The position numbers and the translations under genes are program-made. This document shows positions 1 through 12,192 of a stretch of DNA of 64,000 bases, one piece after another; positions within the stretch are counted from its first letter, which is position 1, and each line of letters opens with the position of its first letter. The notes beneath the pieces were generated by a model. It saw only the letters and a list, made by a program, of their open reading frames with translations, did no database searches and had not been told where the DNA came from. The DNA comes from Codonopsis lanceolata (Eukaryota; Streptophyta; Magnoliopsida; Asterales; Campanulaceae). The stretch lies in the NCBI GenBank assembly GCA_013146195.2, contig CM028380.1, forward strand, positions 78,620,556-78,684,555, read 5' to 3'.

Positions 1-964
1 TTTTATTCTGAGACTTTGGAATCTATCCACGTTTCTTTTGTGGGTATTTCTATTTCTCCGATTTAAATGCTATGTAAATGTATTTCTCTAGATTTATTGC
101 CTGATTAATATCATAAAAAAACAAAAATGAAAATTCCAATTTCCTCCTACCTCAGCTCAACTCAACCCCTACTAGAGGAACCCTTGTTTTGTTCTTCAAA
201 AATTTTCATCTGGTTTATTAGGGTATCTGTATATGACATGATGAGCATCGTAATGTCAAGTTCATTCACTAAACTATGCCCACAACTCTTTGAATTTGTT
301 TGCTTGGATATATTCCATGTCATAGAGAGGGAGATATGAGTGCTCATTGAGCTGTTTCAGCACTGTGAATAGCCTTGATGTCTACATTATACCATTGCAA
401 GTGTAATTTGGGACATGATAGTTGGCTAAGGAGTGTAATTTGTTTAGGGATTTGTAAACCAAACATTTATAAAATGAGCTCCTAGAGGATGGGTTATTCC
501 CACTACGAGAATTTGACTCTTTGATACTGCTAAAGTGCTTGATAAAGAAGATATGTTCTCGGCATTTTTAGAGTTTGGTCTTGTGGTGCTAAGTGTGCTA
601 CAAAGAAACTGGATAATATTATCTGTTCCTCAGTTTCCCTTGTAGTATTTATCAAACCTTTTTGTGAAAAATGAGATGATAGATTACTAGATTTTAAGTT
701 CGAAAGACGAAACTTATTACACTAAAACGGATTCCAAGTTGAAGCCTTAACTAGTTGCATTGTTCAATTTGCTTGCAGCCTTCTGTGTTCTTCCCCCTCC
801 CTGCTCACTTCATCCCTTTAAATTATTTCATAACTCTTAACTTTCTCCAGCTTATTGTCATGACCTTTGGCTGCCCCTTGTTATATCTTTCTTTTTTCTT
901 CTAAATTGATTTTTCTCATGTCTAATTTGGTTATATTTTCTTTTCTTTACAAACCTGTGATTAG
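1..964. other. Upstream intron or non-coding sequence of the FBT gene
   Basis: No convincing exon is seen. The stretch ends in a pyrimidine-rich tract and an AG acceptor at 963-964 that opens the first visible transporter exon. It is probably an intron whose 5' exon lies before the window. The short open frames here show no family signature. Confidence 0.5.
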
Positions 965-3245
965 GGTTTTAGATCTTTTGTATGGACAGCAGTTTCGTAC
1001 CAGCTGAAAGACAGGCTCAAGTTATCGCCCTCAGCTTCACAGTTTGTGACCTCAATAGCATTTTTCCCTTGGAGCATAAAACCAATATATGGGTATTGAT
1101 CTGATATAATAACTTATCTAGTTGCGGCTTTATTTTAATTATTGTGTCATTTCTCAAACTGAAATGAGTCCTTGAACTTAAAGCACCATCTTTTAGACAT
1201 AACTTTCTTCCGCTGTTGTTTCCATTACTACCTTCAAATCTGAAGTACTTTGCATTGGAATTCAGTTATTTGATGGTCAAGAAATAAAGACATGTAACTT
1301 CCTTTGCCAATTCAACACACAACCAATTCACTGAATGAAGTAATTGAGTAATAGATAGAATAGAGGAAAATTTTAGTCCATCTCAAAATAATAATAATGG
1401 ATATACGAAAGAAAACGTTTCTTGAAATTGAAAGTATCAGTCAATATTTTTAATTTCTAGGAGACTTCAATTGCTATCTACAGCACAGGTATAGTTAGAT
1501 GTCAAACAGATTTTAAGCATTTTCATGAAACAATCAAAATATATACTTTGGAAGAATCAACATCATCTTTTAGATTTACTGAAAAATTATGGCTATGCTA
1601 TATGCAGAATCTTGTCTGACTGTATCCCCATTAAGGGAAGGAAAAGAATTCCGTATTTAGTGATTGCAACTCTGCTTTCACTCTTTCCATGGCTCATTCT
1701 GGGACTCAACGAATTCATAAGAAATTCCAGAGTGCAACTTATGGTTTTCTTATTTGTTCAAAACCTGGGGTCTGCTATGGCAGATGTTGTTATCGATGCA
1801 ATGATAGCTGAGGCAGTAAGACTTGAACGGTATGTTTCTGAAGTCAATTCTTGTTCCTTTTATTTTCTACATTACTCCTTAATCTTGAATAACGTATTAA
1901 ATTTTCATTCCTGTTCAGAGCCTCCTTTGCCGGTGATCTCCAGTCAGTATCTTGGATGGCAATGGCTATGGGAGGAGTATGTGGGAGTTTGTTAGGAGGA
2001 TATGCACTAGATAACTTACAGATAGATAATATTTTCCTTCTTTTCTCTGTATTACCAACCATACAGCTATTTTCATGTGGTTTCGTGAAAGAGAGTCCTA
2101 TAGGTTGGAAAATCTTGCCTGAATTCTCTACTTCAAGTGGTTCCACATTTGAGAATGGAAGTAAATTGGATGAAGATAAATTCTTGGCAGAAAAGACGAA
2201 AACCAGTACTTCTAGGAGAAAGAAGAGCCAAAAAAATATCAAAAAGCTAGCGGTTATGACAGGTAAATTTCAGACTTCTGAAAAAGATGGCTCATTGGCT
2301 TCACAATGGTTCCAATCTCTGAAAATGGCAACTTACACTTTGTTCAGAGCTTTCCGACAACCAATGATTCTGAGGTAAGAATGAAAAGCATTACGGTTAC
2401 TTTCGATTTCCAATTCTTTGACTGCGGGTTATAATATTTGTTCTAATTATTAGTAATTTGGGTTTGATTCTTTCTGGGAAAGACCAATGGCTTGGTTTTT
2501 CCTAGCACATGTGACGGTACCCAACATCTCGACAGTCATGTTCTATTACCAGACAGAATTCTTAAACCTGGAAGCTTCCTTTTTGGGCACAACACGTGTT
2601 GTTGGGTGGTTGAGCCTCATGCTTGGTACCTTTGTTTACAATCGCTACTTGAAGAAGATGAAACTACGAAAAATCCTTATGTAAGTTTCTTTCACACGAA
2701 TTTACGAGCCTTAATGTATTATCCGTTTGGTAATTGATCTTGAACCTGAATCTAATGCAGGTGGGCTCACATTGGTTTGGCTTTATTGACTCTTCTAGAT
2801 ATGGTATTGGTCTCTAGATTAAATATTGCATTTGGAATATCAGACAAGATCACTGTTCTATGTGGTTCCGCTCTTTCCGATGCCGTCAATCAATTTAAGT
2901 ATGCATTGCCTTCGAGGAGCTTGCTTTCGATTTTTGCATGTTCCCGTAGTTGAATGTGTGACTAATTTCCATTTGATTTATAGGTTCATGCCTTTCCTAA
3001 TCTTATCAGGGCAACTCTGCCCTCCGGGGATAGAAGGGACTCTATTTGCTCTTTTCATGTCGATAAACAACTTGGGATCGACAGTAGGGTCATTTTTAGG
3101 TGCTGGATTGGCTTCGATTCTGAACATCTCTTCAGGTTCTTTTGACAATATGATTTTTGGGATCGGTATTCAAGTGATGTGCACTTTGATCCCAGTTGCT
3201 TTCCTATTTTTGATCCCAAAGGACGCTACAGGGGTATCTGCTTAG
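965..3245 (+). CDS. Folate-biopterin transporter (FBT family, MFS-like), 5'-partial
   Basis: Six exons: 965-1092, 1608-1829, 1919-2374, 2483-2680, 2761-2898 and 2984-3245. They join in one frame to give 467 residues and a stop. The family is plant FBT/BT1 major-facilitator proteins, polytopic membrane carriers of folates and pterins. Visible hallmarks are GFRSFVWTAV at the visible start, FFPWSIKPIYGILSD across the first junction, QNLGSAMADVVIDAMIAEA, a basic Ser/Lys-rich central loop in exon 3, FYYQTE in exon 4, and LCPPGIEGTLFALFMSINN in the last exon. From memory it most resembles Arabidopsis probable folate-biopterin transporter 4 (At5g54860). About 20 N-terminal residues appear to lie upstream of the window. 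The acceptor before exon 4 (aaag/acca) is weak but is the only one that keeps the frame and gives LRPMAWFF, as expected for the family. Substrate is inferred from family only. Confidence 0.9.
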
Positions 3246-3899
3246 GAAATGGATTGGATTAGCTCTAGGGTAATAGTTGCGAAATTACATCCTCGTTTTT
3301 GTCAGAGGAAAATGAAGATTTTACGTCGAAAGCGGACTAGGAAATAGAGGCAGAAGAGTTGCATGTCATTATACAGTTGGTACTAATGTAAACCAACATT
3401 GTAATTATGGGTTCATAGTTGAATACAAGATAAATACGGAGAAATGCATGTAGCTTTTGTTTTGGTATGTTTTCTGTTCATTTGGTTTTGTAATACGAAA
3501 ACAAAAGTAATCATTCTCTTTCTCTATTTTCTTGCTTTTAAAATTTGACATTTCTTATATTAAAAGATAAAAATAGAAACCAATCCTCTCCCCGGGCGGC
3601 GGGGTTTGGTTGAAGAAAGGTTGTATTATCTATCAGAACTAGTGTTTACGGCAGTAACATATCAACATATCATAATAGGCAACAATGCCGATATATCTCT
3701 ATCATCTATCTAACATCAAACAAGAACAGGAAATAAAAAAGAATGATTGATCTCCCAAGGTGAGCTGCAACACAAAAATGGAAAGAAGAAAGCTTGTATT
3801 ATCTAAATGAGGAAACAAAAAAGAAAGACTTAGTGTCCCAACTCCAAACGTGAGCTGCAACACAAAAATGAAAAAAGTGGGATGGGAAGCCTTTCTCCT
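3246..3899. other. FBT 3' UTR and spacer
   Basis: A gene-free stretch. An AATA-rich polyadenylation-type region lies near 3430. A short direct repeat (gtgagctgcaacacaaaaatg) occurs near 3760 and 3850, just before the tRNA. The A-run at 3871-3876 reads as a T-run on the minus strand and fits a Pol III terminator for the adjacent tRNA. Confidence 0.6.
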
Positions 3900-3971
3900 T
3901 ATCAGAGCCAGGTTTCGATCCTGGGACCTGTGGGTTATGGGCCCACCACGCTTCCGCTGCGCCACTCTGAT
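3900..3971 (-). tRNA. Initiator tRNA-Met (CAT)
   Basis: The minus strand folds as a 72-nt tRNA. The acceptor stem ATCAGAG pairs with CTCTGAT and is followed by discriminator A. The anticodon loop CCCATAACC carries CAT. The T arm contains GATCGAAAC instead of the usual TTCGA, as in eukaryotic initiators, and the A-start is also initiator-like. The CCA end is not encoded, as usual in nuclear genes. A T-run lies about 25 bases downstream on the minus strand. Its 3' end is the exact complement of the primer-binding site of the Copia element at 18446-18459. Confidence 0.95.
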
Positions 3972-4238
3972 TTGTTATTTGTATTGGGCAAAACAAGTTA
4001 TTAACATTGTAAGGTTTGACGTCTACACAAGTACCACACCCGGTTTTTCTAGGGGGAATGTTCATCACATTCAGGTAGGCGGGGACCATGACGATTTGAC
4101 TTTGGGTTTATGAATGATTCCCCGTGTTATTTGAGTGCCTTTAAATTTAAATCTGCTTTCATTCAATCAACTCTTTGAACAATTTGTAGGCAAAAAGAAT
4201 CATCGATCCGGACGGAGGAGCTCAAACACACTTGAGCA

Positions 4239-7200
4239 ATGCGACGGAGACCTGGAATTGGCGGCTTACAGACGGCCGCCGCTACTAGGGTTCGTCTACT
4301 CTTTCTCTGTGTGTATATATATATATATATATATACACCACCTTTTTATGCAAAATTTGCTTCTTGAATGAATGGTTTTTGATTGTGTAAAAAATGTCGA
4401 GAAATTTGCAGGGTCAGTTTAAGTTACTGGGAGAGAATGTGGCGCAGTTGAAAGCCGATCTTATGAAACAGCAGCTCGCCACATTTCGTTCTCAATTGGA
4501 AGACTTTGCTCGCAAGCATAAGGTCCAATTTTTATCCTTCTTTTTCCCCGTCATGATTGTGTTTCATATTAATTGCAATGATTGAAAATCATCAACAATC
4601 TAACTAGTTGCATATATATTAGGATAAATTGGCTTCATAATTTTACTTTCACTTACGAATTGGAAGAATCTAGTTGGTTTAGCTGGTAGCCAGACATGAA
4701 TGTGTGGTTTCCTTCCATAAACATGGTGATTTTAATGAGTTTGTTTTCCGTGATTCCCTCCTCCTAGGCACACTTGTAACGAGTAAATCTTTTACATTGC
4801 CAAAAGTTGTTCTTTTTGTGTGTGTGGCTTGGTCAACTTTTTACCCAAGTATCCCTTTCTGACTTAAATTCCGTAAAAGAATTACACTTTTTGTTAACTG
4901 AATGCTGGTTGTGAATTTCCATACCACAATGATTAATAATAGTAGCACAGTAGAAAAAAGATGTACATTTTGCTGCTGTTATTGGCCTTATGGCGATTAA
5001 GGTTCTTCTGTTGAATCTTATTAATGCTTTGATATGTTTGTTGCAGAATGACATTCGCAAGAATCCAGCTTTCAGATCACAGTTTCATGAGATGTGTGCT
5101 AAAGTAGGAGTAGACCCCCTAGCCTCAAACAAGGGTTTCTGGGCTGAGCTGTTAGGGATTGGTGACTTCTATTATGAACTTGGTTGGTACTCTTCCATCT
5201 GCATCTATTGTAATTTGAGTTTACAATGTCATGTATATTGTTACTTTAGTTCATAACAAGAAGATATCCATTTATCGTTACTACTGAAACTTGATTTATG
5301 ATGGAGTTTAACAGAATATGTATGGATGGCAAGAGCAGCAAATGAAATTTTAACATCTCATTTATGTATCCAAATGCTAATTTTATTCTTTGTTTTGCCA
5401 ATCAAATTGCAGAAAAAAAGGGAAAAAGAAAAAAGAATACTGATGTATTTATCAAACTACCTTAGACTTTGAACTAGTTTGGATGGTTTCGGAATGTGAT
5501 CAGTGTCAATCAAGCTTGACCCAACTGGCACAGAACTGAATCCCCAAATTCTCAGGCAGGCCTTCATAGTTCATACACTTCTTTAGGGAAAAAAGAAAAG
5601 AAAAAGAAAAAAAGAACAACATTGTTATGCTTTTGGCGATGTAAGTAACATGGTATTGCTAATTTTTTTCAACATCGGAAGAAGAGGACATCCCTAAAAG
5701 TGAAATGGGAAATGGGAAAAGTGAATAGGACCTACATTTTTTGTGATTTTTCTTGGTGACGATAATATAGTTGACCACAATTTTTGCTTAAGTTTGTTTG
5801 GAACCATCAATTTGGCTTCTGCAGTGTGATGGCACTGTGAGTTGAATAGTATTACCACTGGACTGCATCTCCTTGCAGGATAACTAATTCAGTATTCTCT
5901 GAATCTCCTATTTAATGTTTTTCTGCTTTCAGGAAGATGATTATTGTGTTTTGAATTAGGTTGTTCGTTAAGACGCTAACTGTGAAGCTTGATTTGGAGT
6001 GTCTAAAGAGATCCTTTAATCTAATTAATACTTTTTCATAAGAAAAGACACTTCCTTTTTTCTTTATAGACTTTGAGGCTTTGCATTTTGTGTGGTGGGA
6101 TGTAACTTACTAATGTATAAGCTTTTTAATACTGCGTTGAAGTTTGTTATATTATGCACACTAATATAAGAATTTGCTTATCATGATTTGTTAATGGCTA
6201 AACTAAAATAGAAGTTACTTGGCTAGATAGGGGTCCAAATTGTTGATATTTGTTTGGCTACGAGACCACATAATGGAGGTTTAATCAACTTGGAGGAACT
6301 CTGTAAACTTCTTTGTCAAAGACAAAAGAGTGCTCGTGAAGGTGTGACTGAGGATGACTGTTTGCGTGCCATAAGTAAGCTGAAGGTAATGTGTTATTCA
6401 TGTTTGCTGTGGGTGTAGAGTTACTACTGGTGCTATGAGTTGTCATTCTTGTTATTTGTACACTTCATTCACTAAAATAGGACTGGGTGTCTTATGTATT
6501 TCCAAGTTATAAAGTTGCATAGGATGCTTTGTGAAAGTTTTAGATCATAGTAATGTATAAACTTATTTGTTAATATGAACACATTTCCTCTTTTTGAATG
6601 GTATCTAGCAATATGAGCAATATCAGTGGTAGCAAATTAAGCATATTGGTGGTACATTTCTCAACAGTCCTGAAGTTATATGGTTATTACTCTCTTGATC
6701 AAAAAACATATTGGTCTATACAGGCCACAGGGAACAAATAAACAAAAAATTATAATAGAACTGTTGATACCAATGATTTCTTGGGAAACTCAACAGAATA
6801 TTAGTGTTTTTATTGTCCTATGTATTAAGACATATTACACCAAGTTTCAGAGCATGTAACGATGTCCAAAAGAAGCTTACAAGTTTGAGTGTCTGATCTA
6901 CACCCACACAGTACGTACAAGAGTGAGAAAAGAAAAAAAGAAAATTACATGGTGAAATGCTTTAGTGAGGGACGGTCCTCCAATCTGTGTGAATACTCGA
7001 ATTTCATGCTTGGTGTCTACCATGGCCTAAGCCCAGAAAGAATGCAAAGAGTCAGTTCTATCCTATCACGTTGTCTGGGTGGGAAATTGAATCAAATACT
7101 ATGGATATATCTACCATTTGGGCAGATTTTACAATTTTTTACAAGTGAAATGCATGAAAGATTGTTATCAGAATCAGCTTCCTTTTATGCATCATCAATG

Positions 7201-9022
7201 GAGGGGTTAACATAATTGGGAGTCTTTGAATTCAAATAGTCCCATGCTAATATGTATTGTTCATGCATATTGTATGCATCTTGGTTGCATTCACATTTTC
7301 AAGTCAGATGTCACTGTTTCAAAGTGGTATGCTGATTGACTGTTTGATGCAATCGACTAACATGTTATGCATCAAAGTTTTCCAGGTTTTAGGTAGTGGT
7401 TATGAGGTGATTTCTGTTGGGAAGAAAAAGCTTGTTCGCTCTGTTCCTACTGAATTGAACAAAGACCACAATGAAATTTTAGAGCTGGCTCAGGTTTCTA
7501 CTGTTCTTTGTATATTCTTCAATAAAGGCTATTTCCAGTTTCTTGTTTTTTTCCAAGTAACTAGTGGCTAGTGCACTTGATTCTTCTAAGACTTATGCAT
7601 GTTAGCTTGCATTGTGCCATCCCATTTATGCCTTCATGTTAATTTTTATCAGAAAGTTCAAGGACATTAAGGGTGACAGTCAGAGTCATGTGTTCGCTTG
7701 CGTTTGTAATATCTCTTTTATATATATATATATATTTTTGATAAACTCTTCTCATTCACTTATATTTTTTATCACCGATAAATTCAGTGAAGGAATGTTT
7801 TGTGTTTGTTGGTGATTGGGTTATATACATAACAGAAACAGGCAGTAAAAAGAAATAACTGGAAGAGTATAGTTCATTTGGCAGGGTTGAACTAATGATG
7901 CTTTGTCTTTCTTTGTCTGTTTCTTTGGTCCATGGTGTAAGGAGACAGATACCCCTTGCTCCTGCAAAAAGTTTGTAAAAAATTTCTATATATTTTACTT
8001 TTGTTCCATATCTAGGGCATAAAGCCTCTGCTTAATTTTTGCTGTCAAGTCCTTCGCCTTTCTTTATATAGACAGTTGGAAGGGACTGTAGTAAAAAGTA
8101 AAGTAAATAACTTTCCGTTGGAGATTGGCCATTGTGAAGCAGTATTGGCTTCTGATCTATCACTAATGGCTAGTTAAAAAGCATAGCGGACATGAATATA
8201 ACTTGGTCTTGTGCTCAGAGTCGTAGAATTTACTCTTCATTTATATCAATAGGAATCCAAAACTAGAAGAAGCCTCTTTTATTTGATCAATTCTGGGCGA
8301 GGTGGACATGAACACAGCCTACATATATGAGGTTAAGCATCTTATGAAGAATTAATCATATCATTCTGCATTTGGTAAAACACAAATGTATATATGTAAA
8401 GGATCCAAAATGCGACCCCAAGAGGTGGGAGAGATGGCAAGGGCAAAGACCTTGAGGTCCTTGGTACCAATCCCCATATTAACATGGGACATTTACCTAT
8501 CAAAAAAAAAAAAAGGATCCAAAATGCGTTCTCTGCTTTGCTGTTAGGCTGGTAGTGGGGCTGGCATAAACCTGTTTACTGATACTAAAGTTTGAGCATT
8601 ATAATTTTTAAGCTTTTGTGCCATGTTTACATGCGATGTGCCTACATTGTAGTTTTTTCATGTACCTGATATACCTGCTGAGTTGCTCCAAGATAATTTT
8701 TATATAACCTGGGCTCACTGGTGTTATAGGCTCAAGGTTTTGTTACGGTTGAAGAGGTAGAGAGGCGGCTGTCCTGGTCCTCTGGTCGTGCCACTGATGC
8801 CCTAGAAACATTATTGGAAGTGAGATTCTTCTTCTGCTCTCCTTGAGTTTTCTTTATTGATTGTCACCCATCAATTCTCGATTCCTATCCTGTGGTCTTA
8901 TTTTAATAAATTCTCAGGAGGGGCTCGCGATGATAGATGATGGTCACAGAGATGGTAAGCGGCGGTACTGGTTCCCTTGTGTGTCTTCAATCTCTTCATA
9001 TGTGGGATCTGATGCACATTAA
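4239..9022 (+). CDS. VPS22: SNF8/VPS22, ESCRT-II complex subunit
   Basis: Seven exons: 4239-4289, 4412-4522, 5047-5182, 6231-6385, 7386-7493, 8730-8819 and 8918-9022. They join in frame to 251 residues, close to the usual 250 for plant VPS22. The product begins MRRRPGIGGLQ, followed by a coiled N-terminal helix (LGENVAQLKADLMKQQLATF) and the two winged-helix domains (FWAELLGIGDFYYELG; VLGSGYEVISVGKKKLVRSV; FVTVEEVERRLSWSSGRATD), ending near RYWFPCV. ESCRT-II acts on endosomes in sorting ubiquitinated membrane proteins into multivesicular bodies, with VPS36 and VPS25 as partners. The start is the only ATG that gives the conserved N terminus. Most of the span is intron. It is convergent with the desaturase gene about 300 bases downstream, a pairing that from memory matches Arabidopsis At4g27040/At4g27030. 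Confidence 0.95.
8401..8528 (+). mobile_element. Short tRNA-derived SINE with 14-bp target duplication
   Basis: The 14-bp sequence ggatccaaaatgcg occurs at 8401-8414 and again, identical, at 8515-8528. Between them is a body of about 87 bp followed by 13 A residues (8502-8514). The body has an A-box-like gatggcaagggc and a B-box-like ggtaccaatcccc, as expected of a tRNA-derived head. It sits in the same orientation inside intron 6 of the SNF8 gene and does not touch the splice sites. Confidence 0.8.
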
Positions 9023-9325
9023 TCCTTTTTTCTTTACATTACACTTTGAGGAGTGACATTGTAAGACCCGTAAAAAGTTTTAAGTGGAAATGAACAGTCC
9101 AGCGTCATAGACCTACTTATTCATGTATATTGGGAACCACCTGAAGTAGTGTATTGAATGTTGAAACACAATGAATGGTATATCCTATACGGTTAGGGTT
9201 ACATACCCGCCTGAAAGTTCATTTGTTGTAGGAGTAATATTTACTTTATTTTTCATTGAGAATAAATACTCAAAAGAATTATTCCAATGAAAACTAAGAA
9301 AGTGCAGTTGGAGGAGTCTCAGAAA
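9023..9325. other. Convergent 3' spacer between SNF8 and the desaturase gene
   Basis: About 300 bases that must hold both 3' UTRs. AATAAA-like strings occur on the plus strand near 9250-9270. No other gene is seen. Confidence 0.6.
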
Positions 9326-10219
9326 TCAGAACTCAGCCTCTTCAGTCCAATCCGAGTTAGGCTCACTCCAGGATCGTGGTGTCAACCCAAGCTTGAAGAA
9401 GAACACCATCTCCAGTGCCTCAAAAACCTTGTGCCGATCCAAGAACTCATTCCAAATCCCACTCACAATGCAGTAATTGTTGTTATACGGCGCCCGGTGG
9501 TGGGCCCCATGCTGCGCCCGCGATACCAGTACCCCAGCATCTTGCAGTGCCACCACAAAAGGAGGGAGTTTGCTCTTTGTACCGTGAGCCCAAGCATGGA
9601 ATTGCTGGCTAAACATGATGCATCCGCTGGCCATCCCCACGAATCCCAAGAGGACGGGATCATGGCAGGTTAGGTCGATAGGGAGCACAATGAATGTGAT
9701 GATGCGTGCCAGTGCGTTTAAATTGTTAGCGAATTGACGCCGAGTGATTGTCCAAGGCCACTTGTGATGACCTTGAAATGCGTCAATTTGGGAGCCAAAA
9801 ATTGGAGTGGATGCACTCCCGTAGTTATCAATACACCAATGGTACACACCTGAGCCAAGATCAGCGAATAAGTAGCCACTGACACCAGCCAAGATGGGTT
9901 CAATCCATATCTGTGAATCGATCGAACCGGCTACCGAATTGGCTAGGGAAATCAACACAGTGGTGCACCCACTAGCCACCCAAGCGCGATGAGACCAAGT
10001 GGATTTGAGGGTTGGGTCGTCTTGTATGGTTCGGTTAGTGGGAGGAATTATGTTCCTGTTCCGTGGTGGCTCAGTAACTAGTTGTTGTGAGTTGCTTCCA
10101 GGTTTGGTGGTGGTGGTGGCAGCGCAATGGATGCGGGTGTGGCCGAGAAGACGGTGGTGAGAAGTGGGAGCATGGTGGATGGTGGTTTTTAGAGAGTGGT
10201 GGTGAGATAGGCTGGACAT
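9326..10219 (-). CDS. FAD4: FAD4-type plastid fatty acid desaturase
   Basis: A single exon of 297 residues. It belongs to the lipid-desaturase (TMEM189/Kua, PF10520) family whose plant founder FAD4 makes the trans double bond of 16:0 on chloroplast phosphatidylglycerol. Residues 1-60 are Ser/Thr/His-rich and acid-poor, like a chloroplast transit peptide. Hydrophobic segments lie around 80-100, 107-125, 165-182 and 187-205. Histidine motifs are QGHH (149-152), HAWAH (208-212) and QHGAHH (236-241), with YHW at 126-128. An upstream in-frame ATG at 10414 would add 65 residues encoded by a GTGGGT microsatellite and is less likely; the chosen ATG starts MSSLS, a good transit-peptide beginning. The family is typically about 300-320 residues. 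A broken second copy lies at 18952-19190. Confidence 0.9.
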   Translation of the reverse strand: MSSLSHHHSLKTTIHHAPTSHHRLLGHTRIHCAATTTTKPGSNSQQLVTEPPRNRNIIPPTNRTIQDDPTLKSTWSHRAWVASGCTTVLISLANSVAGSIDSQIWIEPILAGVSGYLFADLGSGVYHWCIDNYGSASTPIFGSQIDAFQGHHKWPWTITRRQFANNLNALARIITFIVLPIDLTCHDPVLLGFVGMASGCIMFSQQFHAWAHGTKSKLPPFVVALQDAGVLVSRAQHGAHHRAPYNNNYCIVSGIWNEFLDRHKVFEALEMVFFFKLGLTPRSWSEPNSDWTEEAEF

Positions 10220-10559
10220 TGAGCTAGGAAAAAAGTGGGCTAATGGGTTAATGGAGAGAGAGTAATAGGTATATGTAGATGAAATTGGTGGTTGCAGTGT
10301 GTGTATAGCTTTGTGGTGACAATTGGGTCTGGTCTGTCTGTGTGAGTTGAGTGGTGTTGGTGTGGGTGTGGGTGTGGGTGTGGATTGAAATAGGGTTGCG
10401 TTGGTTTGTGTCACACAGTTGGAGTGGGTGTCTGTCTGTGTCTACATTGAAGACACCTGGTAGGTAATCAATCAATAGGCGTAGTCCACTTTTGTATCTT
10501 AACCACACTAGAAGTGGTTCTTTCTGCTTTCTTGTACGGTACAATTAGACATGCATAAA
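10220..10559 (-). promoter_or_regulatory. Desaturase 5' region with GTGGGT microsatellite
   Basis: The likely 5' UTR and promoter of the minus-strand desaturase gene. A run of GTGTGG/GTGGGT units covers about 10350-10385 (CAC-rich on the sense strand). No clear TATA box could be assigned. Confidence 0.4.
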
Positions 10560-11695
10560 AGGTTCAAGGTTCAAGGTTCACGGAACCGAACCGTCTTCAA
10601 GTGAATCAGATGTTCACCGGTTCACTAAAAGTTCGTGCATTTAGGATTTGGGTGAACCGGCGGTTTGGAATCAAATTTGTGAACCGTAAACCGGTAGTTC
10701 ATGGTTCTAACGGTAATTTTGAAAAAAAAAACCCAGCTATTTTTTGAATTGGACAGCCCAGATGAAAAGAAGCGGATGGCCCAGATCAAATCTGGCGGTT
10801 TTTGTTGTTTTTTATGTATTTTTTTTTCTTTTTTTCCTAACCTATAAATACTCCCACTTCCTATACAATTTTTTCTCACTTCTAATCTCTCCAATTCTCT
10901 CAAAACTCTTCATCTCTCAATTCTCTATGTCTTCTAATATCAAGTTATTACTCTCCAATTATTTAGTAAGTTTACTAATTAATTTTTATTAATTATTGTT
11001 TATTTAGTAAATTATATTAATTACGTTTTTACTACTCACCAATATTTATTAAGTACTATAAATTATATTAATTACATTTTGAATTATATATATTATTATT
11101 TAGTACTATTATTTTCGTTATTAGTTCTTAACTTTAATATATATTACTTTAATATTTATTAATTTTGTTTTAATATTATACTTACTAGTTATTGACTTAT
11201 TGTTAATTACTACTTTTAAAATTAGTTATTAGTTTATACTATTAACTATATTTTATTACTTCATTACAAAAAATGTCTTCTTCTCGATTCAGCATGAACA
11301 AGGGAAAATGCCCAAGCCGAGAAGAGTTGGTCCCGAAGATACTTTTTGGCAAAATTTAGACACGCCAATTAGTTTAGATTTTAGCGATGACGAATATGAT
11401 GTTAACAATCCAATAGGTGATGAACCGGTTAATCACCACACATCTGAAACTCATCCTCGTACTCAAGAGAGTATCACTCAAACAGAAGGCCAAAGTGGAA
11501 CAACAAGAGGTCGAGTTCAAGGTGGAACAACAACAAGAGGTCGAACAACGGAACAATCCGATATATTTATGTTGCATTATACAAAAACACATCTTGAAGA
11601 TAAGAATTTCCTAGTCTCATGCAACTATTGCAACACATCATTTAGCTTTAAAACTGGAAATTGGTACGACATGTATAAGAAGCACATAAGGAACA
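10560..11695 (+). mobile_element. hAT-type transposon 5' part with BED zinc-finger ORF, truncated
   Basis: The left part is rich in ggttca/gaacc motifs (10561-10720), a pattern typical of hAT subterminal regions. An AT-rich leader follows, then an ORF from 11308. The ORF has an acidic/Thr-rich N terminus with GTTRGR repeats and then a BED-finger core: CNYCNTSFSF, a short linker and KKHIR. The frame runs straight into the Copia LTR at 11696, so the finger is cut after its last histidine and no transposase catalytic region remains on this side. The left terminal inverted repeat was not defined. Confidence 0.65.
11308..11695 (+). pseudogene. BED zinc-finger hAT transposase fragment
   Basis: About 129 codons are open before the Copia LTR. 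Residues near 100-125 hold CNYC followed 17-19 residues later by KKHIR, the C2-H arrangement of BED fingers found in hAT transposases (RICESLEEPER type). Everything downstream, including the RNase H-like core and dimerisation domain, is missing. The remaining codons to 11745 lie in the LTR. Confidence 0.65.
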
Positions 11696-12192
11696 TGAAG
11701 GATATATCTAAATATATATCATACAAGTTCGATATCAGACATTAATCATTAGTTATCTTGTGCGAACTTGAACTTTGAGCGTAGCGGAAGAATTTCACTT
11801 GAGCTACGATCTTCGTATGTCACGATCAAGAATCCTGCAAGTCTCTTTCGTCGGATTGATATCACGTAGCACGAATATCAATACTGGTTCACACCGCAAA
11901 TCCAAGCCTCTTGATGGTTAGGCTAGAGGGAGTATTTGGTGAGATAGATTTAGGAGAAAGAGAGAGGGGGCGGTTACAATAAGAAGACGTGTTCTTCTAA
12001 TTTTTGGTATTAGGGTTTTACCTCTTTAGTTGCCCTATTTATATTATTACCAAGAAACCCTATTTCTTGTAGGTTAAGTTAAGTCAATCCCAAACCCCTT
12101 CGAATTAGGAAACTAATTAACCAATAATAATATAAATATATATTCCATGTGGGAGGAAGTAAATAATCGGGCTACAAGCCCAATTACTAACA
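11696..12192 (-). repeat. Copia 3' LTR (left copy)
   Basis: A 497-bp repeat, with the same termini as the right LTR but with many substitutions and small indels (for example the GA-rich tract and the gggaggaag versus gcacggaag segment). The divergence suggests an old insertion, or two different parent elements. Confidence 0.9.

Noticed and set aside
127..339. Possible first exon of the FBT gene
   Set aside because: Its translation lacks the expected hydrophobic first helix and it does not join the 965 exon in a family-like way.
6889..7215. 108-codon frame in a SNF8 intron
   Set aside because: No family features, and SNF8 is complete without it.
10220..10414. Longer desaturase start adding 65 residues
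   Set aside because: The extension is coded by a Thr-Pro microsatellite and UTR-like sequence, and the shorter form matches family length and transit-peptide style.
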